From NCBI GenBank assembly GCA_031266495.1, contig JAISAX010000596.1:1-6836 (forward strand): a stretch of DNA of 6,836 nt. The letters run 5' to 3'. The translations under genes and the position numbers were made by a program. The DNA comes from Opitutaceae bacterium (GTDB lineage Bacteria; Verrucomicrobiota; Verrucomicrobiae; Opitutales; Opitutaceae). Below the pieces are notes generated by a model. It had not been told where the DNA came from, ran no database searches, and saw only the letters and a list, made by a program, of their open reading frames with translations. Below are positions 1-6,553 of the stretch, one piece after another. Numbering within the stretch: the stretch's first letter is position 1; every line of letters starts with the position of its first letter.

Positions 1-1467
1 ATCTCCCCATCCCCCTCCCCACCAAAAAAAAAGGCCATTGCCATCTGCGGACTCGATAAAGCGGTTCCGTCCGACGCCACCCGGCTTCAGGCACTGCACA
101 ACCTCAATCTCGCCCGCCAACGCTGGCAGGATGAAATCAATGTTCCCGTCGTTTTCTGGATACCCTCATGGCTGGCAACGTTGATGGCCTGGCACGCTCC
201 TGATTTCTTCGCATGGCAACGTGCCATCATCACCTTTGCCGACGACGCGCCTCTCGCCGCGCTCGCGCCCCTGTTCAACCCGGCCAGAATGGCAAACACG
301 GGCGGAATAAACCCGCTCACCACCGGACAACATCGTCAGCGGCTCGAAGAACTGGAGCACCGCCTGAACTGGAGCACCGCATCCACCGACCCTGCGACGT
401 TGGACACCCGCGCCCGCTGGCGACTTGAAATTGCCGAACATCATTACTGGCTCGGTCAACCCGACAAAGCCCCCCCCCCCCTTGCCGCGGCGCTTTCGCA
501 TTGGGAACACGCCAACAAGCCTCGGGAAAAAGCTCTAGCCCTCATCAAAATCGCCGAAGTTCAGGCCCGCACCGGCCACACTGAACTGGCCCGGAACAAT
601 GCCGGGAGTGCGCTTCAACTCTTCCGCGAATGCGCGGCGAACCATCCCGATGATGAGGATATTATTCAGAAAAATCTCGCGGCGACACTGCAACGACTCG
701 GAGACATCTGTCAGCGCAACGACAACAATCCAACCGCCGCCCGGAAAATCTTTGAGGAATACCATGATCTCTGTCGCAAGCATGTGGAAGCCGCCCCGGG
801 CAATCCGGCATGGTTGCGCAGTCTGGCCATTTCACTCGAACGCCTTGGATCAATCGCGGCGCAACAAGACCAGCGCGACATCGCCAGGAAATATTTCGAC
901 GAATCACTGCTCCATTACCGCCGTCTTGCCGGGAAACAGCCGGCCTCCGACGCCATGCAACGAGGCCCGCTTTCCCTGCTGGGGCAACTCGCTGATCTTG
1001 CGATTGAGGCCAATGACACAGATGCCGCCCTTTCCCTGCTGACCGGGTATGAAAACATCCTCCAACGCCTCCTTGATGCTGATCCGCAACATCCTGATTA
1101 CCTGACAAACAAAGCGTCCTTGTTGGACCGGCATGCTCATATCGCCTTCCAAAAAGGAGACACCGCCAGATCGCTTGAACTCCAGCAAAAATCCCTCGCA
1201 CTGCGGCGACACCTTTCCGACACGTTTCCACAAGAGACGAACGGGAAGGCAAATCTGGTTCGGACTCTGAACAGGATTGCGCAACTCCACGCCATCAGAG
1301 GCGAGCAAGGACAAGCGCAAACCAGCATCAACGAAAGTCTCTCCGTCGTGGACGCGCTTCACCAGCGTGATCCTGCCAGCACCGAAGCCAGAGCACTCTC
1401 CACTGTTACCCACAATCTGGCCGCATCCATAGCCAACCCTCCACCCGCATCACACCGTTCGCCGTAG
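1..1467 (+). CDS. TPR-repeat protein, 5'-truncated by the window edge
   Basis: The frame is open from the first base to a TAG at 1465-1467, giving 488 codons with the true start upstream. From about codon 12 the protein reads AIAICGLDKAVPSD, then LNLARQRW, PVVFWIPSWL and HAPDFFAWQ (ending near codon 72). I recognise this order (GLDRA.P, LN..R, P-hydrophobic-W-P, APDFWAWR) from the N-terminal part of large bacterial TPR/NACHT-type signalling proteins; no database check was possible. From about codon 135 on there are helical repeats, with TPR-like units about 50 residues apart, for example the one containing PGNPAWLRSLAISLERLG. Starts at TTG181 or ATG184 would cut through the conserved motif, so they are unlikely to be real. 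TPRs mediate protein-protein contacts; no catalytic domain is visible, and any effector or ATPase domain would be upstream. Codons 2-11 are low-complexity Pro/Ser/Lys, which could be a linker or contig-edge noise. The 3' end overlaps the convergent LacI gene by 18 bp. The specific function is unknown. Confidence 0.85.
   Translation: MSPSPSPPKKKAIAICGLDKAVPSDATRLQALHNLNLARQRWQDEINVPVVFWIPSWLATLMAWHAPDFFAWQRAIITFADDAPLAALAPLFNPARMANTGGINPLTTGQHRQRLEELEHRLNWSTASTDPATLDTRARWRLEIAEHHYWLGQPDKAPPPLAAALSHWEHANKPREKALALIKIAEVQARTGHTELARNNAGSALQLFRECAANHPDDEDIIQKNLAATLQRLGDICQRNDNNPTAARKIFEEYHDLCRKHVEAAPGNPAWLRSLAISLERLGSIAAQQDQRDIARKYFDESLLHYRRLAGKQPASDAMQRGPLSLLGQLADLAIEANDTDAALSLLTGYENILQRLLDADPQHPDYLTNKASLLDRHAHIAFQKGDTARSLELQQKSLALRRHLSDTFPQETNGKANLVRTLNRIAQLHAIRGEQGQAQTSINESLSVVDALHQRDPASTEARALSTVTHNLAASIANPPPASHRSP
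470..481. repeat. C12 homopolymer inside the TPR gene
   Basis: Twelve consecutive C residues encode Ala-Pro-Pro-Pro in the first helical repeat region. The frame is the same before and after the run, and both sides read as credible protein, so there is no net frameshift as written. Such a tract could slip in vivo or be miscounted during sequencing; a change of one or two bases would truncate the product. Confidence 0.9.
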
Positions 1468-2487
1468 CAGCGTTTTGCCGAAACGCCACACACCCGGCAC
1501 GAGGGTTTCGTAAGCCAGTTCCGGCAGGCCGGTTTCGCCGGTATGGAGGAGCGAGACCACTTGCGAGACGGCCTGGACGCCGATGCGCTGTTTGTGCTGC
1601 CAGATACCTGCCCAGTCCTCGCAGTCTCCATCGAGCGACAAATGCGCCACGCCGATGTCCTCCGGCACGCGCAGGCCGGCGGCGCCCAGCCATTCGGGCA
1701 ATTTTGCGTGATGCCCCACGACGGCATCCGGCCGCGCGCGTTTCAGCCAGCGTTCCAGTCCTTTCTGGTCAAACGGCTCGAAGACAAACGGCTCCACGCG
1801 TTCGCTCCGCGGCACGCCCGACTGGAAAAAACGCAGCGCGGCCAGGTACGCATGATGCGAACGCCGTTCGATGATCCGGTGCACGCACAGGCCGACGCGC
1901 CGGTAGCCCAGCCGCCGCAGCATCTTCAGGGTGAGCAGCAGATTGTAGTGATGATCCGGATGCACACGATGCAGTTGAGGCGCGAGGATGGAACCCTCCA
2001 GCGACACGCTGGCAAATTGCCGCCAGTCGAAACGCAACCGCATCACGCTCGGCCGCGTCTGCCCCACGATCACGCCGCGGATGCCGCGGCTGGCGATGAT
2101 CGACGACATGCGGCGCTCCGTCATGCCCGGTTCGCGCAGCCAGAACTCGTCCAGTTTGTATCCGAGTTCCTGACACCGCTTGCGGGCGCCTTCGATGAAC
2201 GGGGCCGCCCACGAATACTCGCGGTAGGCGTTCGGATTTTCGAATCCGTTGATCCACGCGATCGGCACCGGTTCCTTGCGGCGCGTCTCGCGCACCCGTG
2301 TCATGACTTCCGTCAGCCGGGCATCCGGGGAGTATCCGAGTTCCCTGGCCGCCGCCCACACCCGCGCCGCCGTCTCCGCCCCGATCCGCCCCACGCCCCG
2401 CAACGCGCACGAAACCGTCATCCGGGACACCCCCGCGCGCCGGGCTACATCCGTGAGACTCGGCTTCTTGTCCAGTTCGCCATTCAT
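1450..2487 (-). CDS. LacI-family transcriptional regulator
   Basis: This is a cytoplasmic DNA-binding repressor or activator that should respond to a small sugar-like ligand. Taking the ATG at 2487 as start gives 345 aa, the usual LacI/GalR length, and puts the helix-turn-helix (SLTDVARRAGVSRMTVSCAL, residues 10-29) close to the N-terminus, as in the family. An ATG at 2499 (349 aa) and a TTG at 2523 (357 aa) are alternatives. A hinge-like segment (ARELGYSPDARL) follows. The rest resembles the periplasmic-binding-protein-like effector domain: LRRLGYRRVGLCVHRIIERR, then RPDAVVGHH, VPEDIGVAHLSLDGD, and a C-terminal GVWRFGKTLL like the usual family ending. Cys27 replaces the Arg common in the VSRAL motif, so operator specificity may be unusual. 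The gene is divergent from the PEP-CTERM/pilin/hydrolase operon, which suggests local control of that operon. The ligand cannot be read from sequence. No Shine-Dalgarno sequence is well placed: a GGCGGG abuts the chosen ATG. Confidence 0.93.
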   Translation of the reverse strand: MNGELDKKPSLTDVARRAGVSRMTVSCALRGVGRIGAETAARVWAAARELGYSPDARLTEVMTRVRETRRKEPVPIAWINGFENPNAYREYSWAAPFIEGARKRCQELGYKLDEFWLREPGMTERRMSSIIASRGIRGVIVGQTRPSVMRLRFDWRQFASVSLEGSILAPQLHRVHPDHHYNLLLTLKMLRRLGYRRVGLCVHRIIERRSHHAYLAALRFFQSGVPRSERVEPFVFEPFDQKGLERWLKRARPDAVVGHHAKLPEWLGAAGLRVPEDIGVAHLSLDGDCEDWAGIWQHKQRIGVQAVSQVVSLLHTGETGLPELAYETLVPGVWRFGKTLLRRTV

Positions 2488-2524
2488 CCCGCCAAACATC
2501 CGGCAAGTCGGCCTGCCAGACAAG

Positions 2525-2542
2525 TTGATTTACGTAATGCAA
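2525..2542. promoter_or_regulatory. Candidate LacI-family operator (dyad)
   Basis: The sequence TTGATTTACGTAATGCAA has a perfect 8-bp core, TTACGTAA, centred on CG, and TTG/CAA at its ends. Seven of nine base pairs are symmetric. LacI/GalR-family operators are typically palindromes of 14-20 bp with a central CG, so the form fits. It lies 38 bp upstream of the chosen ATG of the LacI gene, a usual place for autoregulation, and within the shared divergent region. By chance alone, a dyad of this quality is not very rare in 180 bp. Confidence 0.4.
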
Positions 2543-2574
2543 ACTCGCACTGTTCTTGCCGGGTATTCACGGAT

Positions 2575-2596
2575 ACGTTCGATGCTCATTCAACGT
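2575..2596. promoter_or_regulatory. Second dyad-symmetric site, possible operator
   Basis: ACGTT and AACGT arms flank an interior with matching ATG/CAT, so 8 of 11 pairs are symmetric over 22 bp. The centre is CT rather than CG, which is less typical of a LacI-family site. It lies about 70 bp upstream of the PEP-CTERM start codon, where an operator or activator site for the operon could sit. The statistical support is weak. Confidence 0.22.
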
Positions 2597-2665
2597 CACT
2601 GTGGAGCCTGGGCTTCGCAATGACCGCACACCCGAAACCTCGGAATCGTCCAAACCTCGATCACC

Positions 2666-3445
2666 ATGAACCCGACACCTGAACGCCGCCGCTCCTCACA
2701 TTTCCGCACCCTTGCCTGCGCGCTCGCGGCCATGCTGGCCCTGACGGCGACCACTCAAGCCGGGACGCTCGTCAGCTACGAATTCGGTACCACCAACAAA
2801 CTCAAACCGACCACAACAGCCGAAGGTCTCGAAGCCGGCTCCATTTCCATAACCGCCTACACCGATGCCACCAGCACGGGCTACTACGGCCTCGCTTCCA
2901 ACAGCGCCAACCTGTTCACCCGCCTGGCCAACAGGGCACAAGCCGACAGTGACCCGGAAATTCCATTTGCAGCGGGCAGCACACTGGAGAACGCCATCAA
3001 CAACGGCGGATATTATTCCCTCACAATCGACGCCGGCGAGGGCACCCTGCTCGACCTGACCTCGTTTACCGTCCAGCTCGGCACCGAACGCCTCAACAGT
3101 GCTTCCGGATTCACCGCTTGTGCGTGGCTATGTGACGAAAACAACAACCCGCTCGGTTCGACAACGAAAGATGCCACCGCTGCGGGTGCCACCAGTCTCT
3201 CATGGAAGAACCTTGACGTCGATCTTTCGGCACTCGCTCCCGCCGCCTCCTTCACTTTCCGCATCTATGTTGCAGGTGTTCCGACCGATGCCGCCGAATA
3301 CAATCAAGTGATTCGACTCCGCAACATCACGTTTACCGGTTCCGTCACTGCCATTCCCGAACCCGGCGCGTGGGCGCTGATCACCGGCGCCGTCCTGCTT
3401 TCGTTTGCGCTCCGGCGGGTTCGTTCCAGTCGTGATTCGCGCTAA
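2666..3445 (+). CDS. PEP-CTERM sorting-domain surface protein
   Basis: A 259-aa exported protein with signals at both ends. The N-terminus has a basic stretch (RRRSSHFR), a hydrophobic core (residues 15-28) and a likely signal peptidase site after TTQA (residue 32). The C-terminus is a textbook PEP-CTERM tripartite signal: the motif PEP at residues 231-233, a hydrophobic helix at about 234-249, and an Arg-rich tail starting ALRRVR. In known systems an exosortase (EpsH/Xrt family) recognises this signal and attaches or releases the protein at the outer surface; no exosortase is encoded here. The mature region (33-228) is rich in Thr, Ser, Asn and Gly with alternating strand-like patterns, for example YYSLTIDAGEGTLLDLTSFTVQLG, which suggests one beta-sandwich domain, possibly carbohydrate-binding (inference). 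It is the first gene of the probable operon, with 36 bp to the next gene. ATG2666 is preceded by TCACC, with no Shine-Dalgarno sequence. Confidence 0.93.
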   Translation: MNPTPERRRSSHFRTLACALAAMLALTATTQAGTLVSYEFGTTNKLKPTTTAEGLEAGSISITAYTDATSTGYYGLASNSANLFTRLANRAQADSDPEIPFAAGSTLENAINNGGYYSLTIDAGEGTLLDLTSFTVQLGTERLNSASGFTACAWLCDENNNPLGSTTKDATAAGATSLSWKNLDVDLSALAPAASFTFRIYVAGVPTDAAEYNQVIRLRNITFTGSVTAIPEPGAWALITGAVLLSFALRRVRSSRDSR

Positions 3446-3481
3446 ACATCCCGCAGCATCTGCTGTTCAACTGTTGCCACC

Positions 3482-4204
3482 ATGATCCCCCGTTTCCCCC
3501 AAACACGTCCGCATTGCCGGTCCGCGTTTACCCTCATCGAGTTGCTGACGGTCATCGCGATCATCGGCATCCTTGCGGCGATCATCATCCCGACGGTCGG
3601 CAAGGTCAGCGAAGCAGCGCGGACGGCGGCCTGCCAGAGCAACCTCCGCCAGTTTGGCGTCGCCTCGCTCCTCTACGCGCAGGACCACAAGGGCTGCCTC
3701 AATTATCAGACCGGTTATGGCGGAAACGGCGCCAACTACTGGTACGACCGCTTTGCCCCCTACGTCACCAACAGTGACAAGGCGGACGTCCGCAACGCAC
3801 AGACCATCTGGTTGTGCCCCGCGGTGTTTGGTCGTCCCGACGGCATTACGGATTTCGCCAAAAGAGACTATGCCATGTCGCGCGGCACCTGCATCGATCA
3901 GAAGGAAAACAGCAAATCGGATACACCCTCCTGGACGCTGGCCGATTTTGAAAATCCGTCACGAAAACTCTACATCGCAGATGTCGATTCCGACCAGAAG
4001 ACAACGCTGCTGACTTACGACAAACTCTATCCGGGTGGAGGAGGGAAGGGGGGGAAACTTCATCTGAGGCATGGCGGGAAAGCCAATATTCTCTTCATCG
4101 ACGGTCATGTCAGTCGCCTCGGCGCTCCACCATTGCCCAAAGCCGCTTCTGCCACCGAAGGCGCAAAATGGCTCTATCACGACACTCCGTCACCGGATTT
4201 CTGA
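3482..4204 (+). CDS. Prepilin-like protein with H-X9-DG domain (pseudopilin)
   Basis: This 240-aa protein has a type IV prepilin/pseudopilin N-terminus: a short basic leader of 15 residues, then FTLIELLTVIAIIGILAA, with cleavage expected between Ala15 and Phe16 and the conserved Glu at mature position 5 (residue 20). Ala at -1 replaces the more common Gly. The hydrophobic helix spans about 16-38 and is followed by an AARTAACQSNLRQFG segment typical of this class. Near the C-terminus His197, nine residues, then Asp207-Gly208 form the H-X9-DG signature of the prepilin-processing-associated family, abundant in Verrucomicrobiota, Planctomycetota and Lentisphaerota. The protein should sit in the inner membrane and, after processing by a prepilin peptidase encoded elsewhere, assemble into a fibre or a type II secretion pseudopilus. 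A Gly-rich loop (PGGGGKGGK) precedes the signature. It lies 36 bp after the PEP-CTERM gene and 49 bp before the hydrolase, so cotranscription is likely. Its exact role is unknown. Confidence 0.93.
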   Translation: MIPRFPQTRPHCRSAFTLIELLTVIAIIGILAAIIIPTVGKVSEAARTAACQSNLRQFGVASLLYAQDHKGCLNYQTGYGGNGANYWYDRFAPYVTNSDKADVRNAQTIWLCPAVFGRPDGITDFAKRDYAMSRGTCIDQKENSKSDTPSWTLADFENPSRKLYIADVDSDQKTTLLTYDKLYPGGGGKGGKLHLRHGGKANILFIDGHVSRLGAPPLPKAASATEGAKWLYHDTPSPDF

Positions 4205-4253
4205 TATGACCATACGCTGATCTCCGGATTCCTCTCACTCGTTCCCGCCATCC

Positions 4254-6521
4254 ATGTCCCACTCCGACCGTACGATCCGGAATCTTATTCTTGCTCTCCT
4301 TGCCGGTATCCTCGCCGGCAACCTCTGCCTCCTGACGCCGGCCCGCTCCGCCGGCGCTGCCAACACCCCGGACGAAGCCGACGACTACACCGCCCGCGCA
4401 TCCGCTGCGGGAGGGAAATCCTCCGGCTCTTCGCGCTTCACCCTCATGCGCAACGCCGACTGGGCGCCCTATGCCCACTCGGTGGAGATCGCTCCGGGAG
4501 GGGTATTCGATTTCTCACGGCAAGTGGCCGCCCATGCGCCCGCCGGAAAGGACGGCCCGATCATCGTGACACCCGACGGCCACTTCGCCTTTGAAAAACA
4601 GCCCGACCGCCGTGTCCGTTTCTGGGGAGTCAATCTGTGCTTCACCGCCAACTACCTGAAGCCCGACGAAACCGAACGCCTTGCCGAACGCCTTGCCCGG
4701 TCCGGATACAATACCGTTCGCCTTCACCACTACGACCGCATGCTGGTCCGCGAAGGCGGCAATTCCTGGGACATCAACCCGGATAAACTCGATCAGCTCG
4801 ACCGTCTCTTTGCGGCCCTGAAGAAACACGGCATCTACATCAACATCGACCTCTTCAGTTCCCGCCGTTTTTCCCCGGCCGAGCACGCCGCCTTCGGCTT
4901 TCCCCAAAAGCTCACCGCCTCGCAAAACCGCATCCTCTTCAAAAGCTATATCCCGATAAACGACGCCGTCTTTGAATCCTGGAAAAAATTCGCGACCGCT
5001 CTCCTGTCACATAAAAATCCCTACACCGGGCTCACGTGGGCCGAGGATCCCGCGCTCATCGGCATCTGCCCGGTCAACGAGGATACCCTCTTCCGCAACG
5101 TCCTGCGCAACCTCGACGTCCGCGCCCGTTACGAAACCCTCTTCGCCGCCTCCCGTCCGCCATCCATCCTCGTCGGTGAAACGCCGCAACAGCGCGAAGC
5201 CGCCTTCACCCGCTTCGTTTACGACACCCATATCCGCTCCGACGCTCGCATCTTTGCCCACCTTCGCGCTCTCGGCACGAAGGCGCTCCTGACGGGGGCG
5301 AACTACACCCTCACCCAGGGCCTCGCCTTTGTCCGCGACCACTACGACTATGTGGACACCCACAGCTACTGGTCTCACCCTCAGTTCCCGCAAAAATCCT
5401 GGGACTTCCCCATAAAGTTCCGGCAGGATAGTCCCATTCGCGCGTTCGCTCTCGTGCCCAATCGCATGAGCCCTGTCCGCATTCCCGGAAAACCCTTCAC
5501 TGTCACCGAATTCAACTACTGCCGACCCAATCGTTACCGTGCCGAGGGCGCCCTTCTCATGCCCGCTTACGCATCGCTCCAGGATTGGGATGCGTTGTAT
5601 AATTTTCAATACGCCATGAGCCGCGAACAGGCGCTCGACGGTGGTGTCGAAAACTACTTTGCGGTTGCCGCCGACCCCATTGGCATCATCAGCGACCGCA
5701 TCGGCTCCTTCCTCTTTCAGCGCGGCGACATCGCCTCCGCAAACCGCCTCATCACCTGGGCCGTCCGCTCCGGGGAAGCGTTTGCCGAACTCGACAAAAA
5801 ATTCCCCGACAATTTTTACCTCCTCGGCCTCGTCTCGCGCATCGGCGCCAAACCCGGAACGCCCGCCGAAGTCCATGCCGCCATTCCGGCATCCGACGCC
5901 ATTCTTACCGGAGCGACACCCGCCCCCGCCTCGCCCCTGCCACCCAGGACCCGGATCGCCGACGCCAGCCTCATCGACAACCTGAAACGCGCCGGCGTGA
6001 TCGCCCGCGATGCCGTTGATGCGAAAGGCCGTCGCGTCATCAGCGATACGCGCCAGATCGAACTCGATGCCGACGACGGCACCGTCAAGGTCGTCACCCC
6101 GCGCAGCGAACTCTTCTATGCGCCCAAAGGCGCCGCCCTTTCCGGCGACCGCGTTGCCGTTGAAAACGTGACCGCCGACGCCGCGCTTTCCGTGATCGCC
6201 CTCGACGACGAGCCGCTCGCCACGACGCGCCGCGTGCTCGTCACGCACCTCACCGACGCCCTGCCCGAAGGCATGCAATTCGAGAAACCCGACCGCAAGC
6301 TCCTTCTCGGCTGGGGCGAGGGGCCGCACCTCGTGCAACGCGGCGACGCCACCCTGACCCTCCGCCTCGCGCCCGGCGCATGGAAAGCCTGGGCCGTGGA
6401 CGCCACCGGCGCACGCGTCAGGGAAATCCCGTTACAAAACAGAGACGGAAAACTCATCCTGAATACCGCCACGATTTCTCCGGAAGGCACGCAACTTGCC
6501 TTCGAGTTCGCGCTCCAGTGA
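4254..6521 (+). CDS. Secreted clan GH-A-like glycoside hydrolase
   Basis: A 755-aa protein with an N-terminal hydrophobic segment (residues 8-30) ending near ARSAGAA, consistent with a signal peptide; a low-complexity linker runs to about residue 60. The middle reads as a (beta/alpha)8 barrel: RFWGVN at 122-127, a strand-2 motif YNTVRLHHYD at 152-161, GICPVNED with candidate acid/base Glu276 after Asn275, DTHSYW at 368-373, and FTVTEFNY with candidate nucleophile Glu419. The Asn-Glu pair and the later Glu are the retaining-mechanism hallmarks of clan GH-A. A barrel-closing segment follows (Trp445 in DWDALYNFQY, then an ENYFAVAADP stretch). From about residue 600 to the end is a beta-rich C-terminal domain (VKVVTPRSE, RVLVTHLTDALPEGM, LAPGAWKAWAVD). 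The protein should act on a polysaccharide in the periplasm or outside the cell. GH5-like is the nearest description, but family and substrate cannot be settled from sequence. It is the last gene of the probable operon. ATG4254 has no Shine-Dalgarno sequence (preceded by CGCCATCC). Confidence 0.88.
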   Translation: MSHSDRTIRNLILALLAGILAGNLCLLTPARSAGAANTPDEADDYTARASAAGGKSSGSSRFTLMRNADWAPYAHSVEIAPGGVFDFSRQVAAHAPAGKDGPIIVTPDGHFAFEKQPDRRVRFWGVNLCFTANYLKPDETERLAERLARSGYNTVRLHHYDRMLVREGGNSWDINPDKLDQLDRLFAALKKHGIYINIDLFSSRRFSPAEHAAFGFPQKLTASQNRILFKSYIPINDAVFESWKKFATALLSHKNPYTGLTWAEDPALIGICPVNEDTLFRNVLRNLDVRARYETLFAASRPPSILVGETPQQREAAFTRFVYDTHIRSDARIFAHLRALGTKALLTGANYTLTQGLAFVRDHYDYVDTHSYWSHPQFPQKSWDFPIKFRQDSPIRAFALVPNRMSPVRIPGKPFTVTEFNYCRPNRYRAEGALLMPAYASLQDWDALYNFQYAMSREQALDGGVENYFAVAADPIGIISDRIGSFLFQRGDIASANRLITWAVRSGEAFAELDKKFPDNFYLLGLVSRIGAKPGTPAEVHAAIPASDAILTGATPAPASPLPPRTRIADASLIDNLKRAGVIARDAVDAKGRRVISDTRQIELDADDGTVKVVTPRSELFYAPKGAALSGDRVAVENVTADAALSVIALDDEPLATTRRVLVTHLTDALPEGMQFEKPDRKLLLGWGEGPHLVQRGDATLTLRLAPGAWKAWAVDATGARVREIPLQNRDGKLILNTATISPEGTQLAFEFALQ

Positions 6522-6553
6522 GGAGCGTCGCATCCTCTGATGGTATTGGCCAT

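Larger units (their letters stand above)
2488..2665. promoter_or_regulatory. Divergent promoter region between lacI-type gene and operon
   Basis: These 178 bases separate two start codons that point away from each other, so promoters for both directions should lie here. I could not identify a convincing -35/-10 pair on either strand. The region is less GC-rich than its surroundings between about 2524 and 2600 and contains two dyad-symmetric sequences, listed separately. No riboswitch-like or small-gene signal was seen. That it is regulatory is inferred from gene orientation. Confidence 0.6.

Noticed and set aside
181..184. TTG/ATG as the real start of the TPR gene
   Set aside because: The frame is open upstream, and the conserved FWIP...HAPDFFAW segment would be cut through the middle.
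662..1252. Minus-strand frame inside the TPR gene
   Set aside because: No motif is visible, and the plus frame shows continuous TPR-like helices across the same bases.
2550..2600. Sigma70-type promoter near TTGCCG (about 2556) for the operon
   Set aside because: No -10 hexamer of reasonable quality is found at 16-18 bp spacing.
1543..2682. A 379-codon open frame on the plus strand over the LacI gene
   Set aside because: Its translation is rich in His, Arg and Pro with no domain pattern, while the opposite strand encodes a clear helix-turn-helix and LacI effector domain; it also runs past the PEP-CTERM start codon.
5007..6338. A 443-codon open frame on the minus strand inside the hydrolase gene
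   Set aside because: It is fully antisense to a well-supported gene, its translation is Gly/Val/Ala/Asp-rich without recognisable motifs, and long antisense frames are expected from GC-biased third positions.
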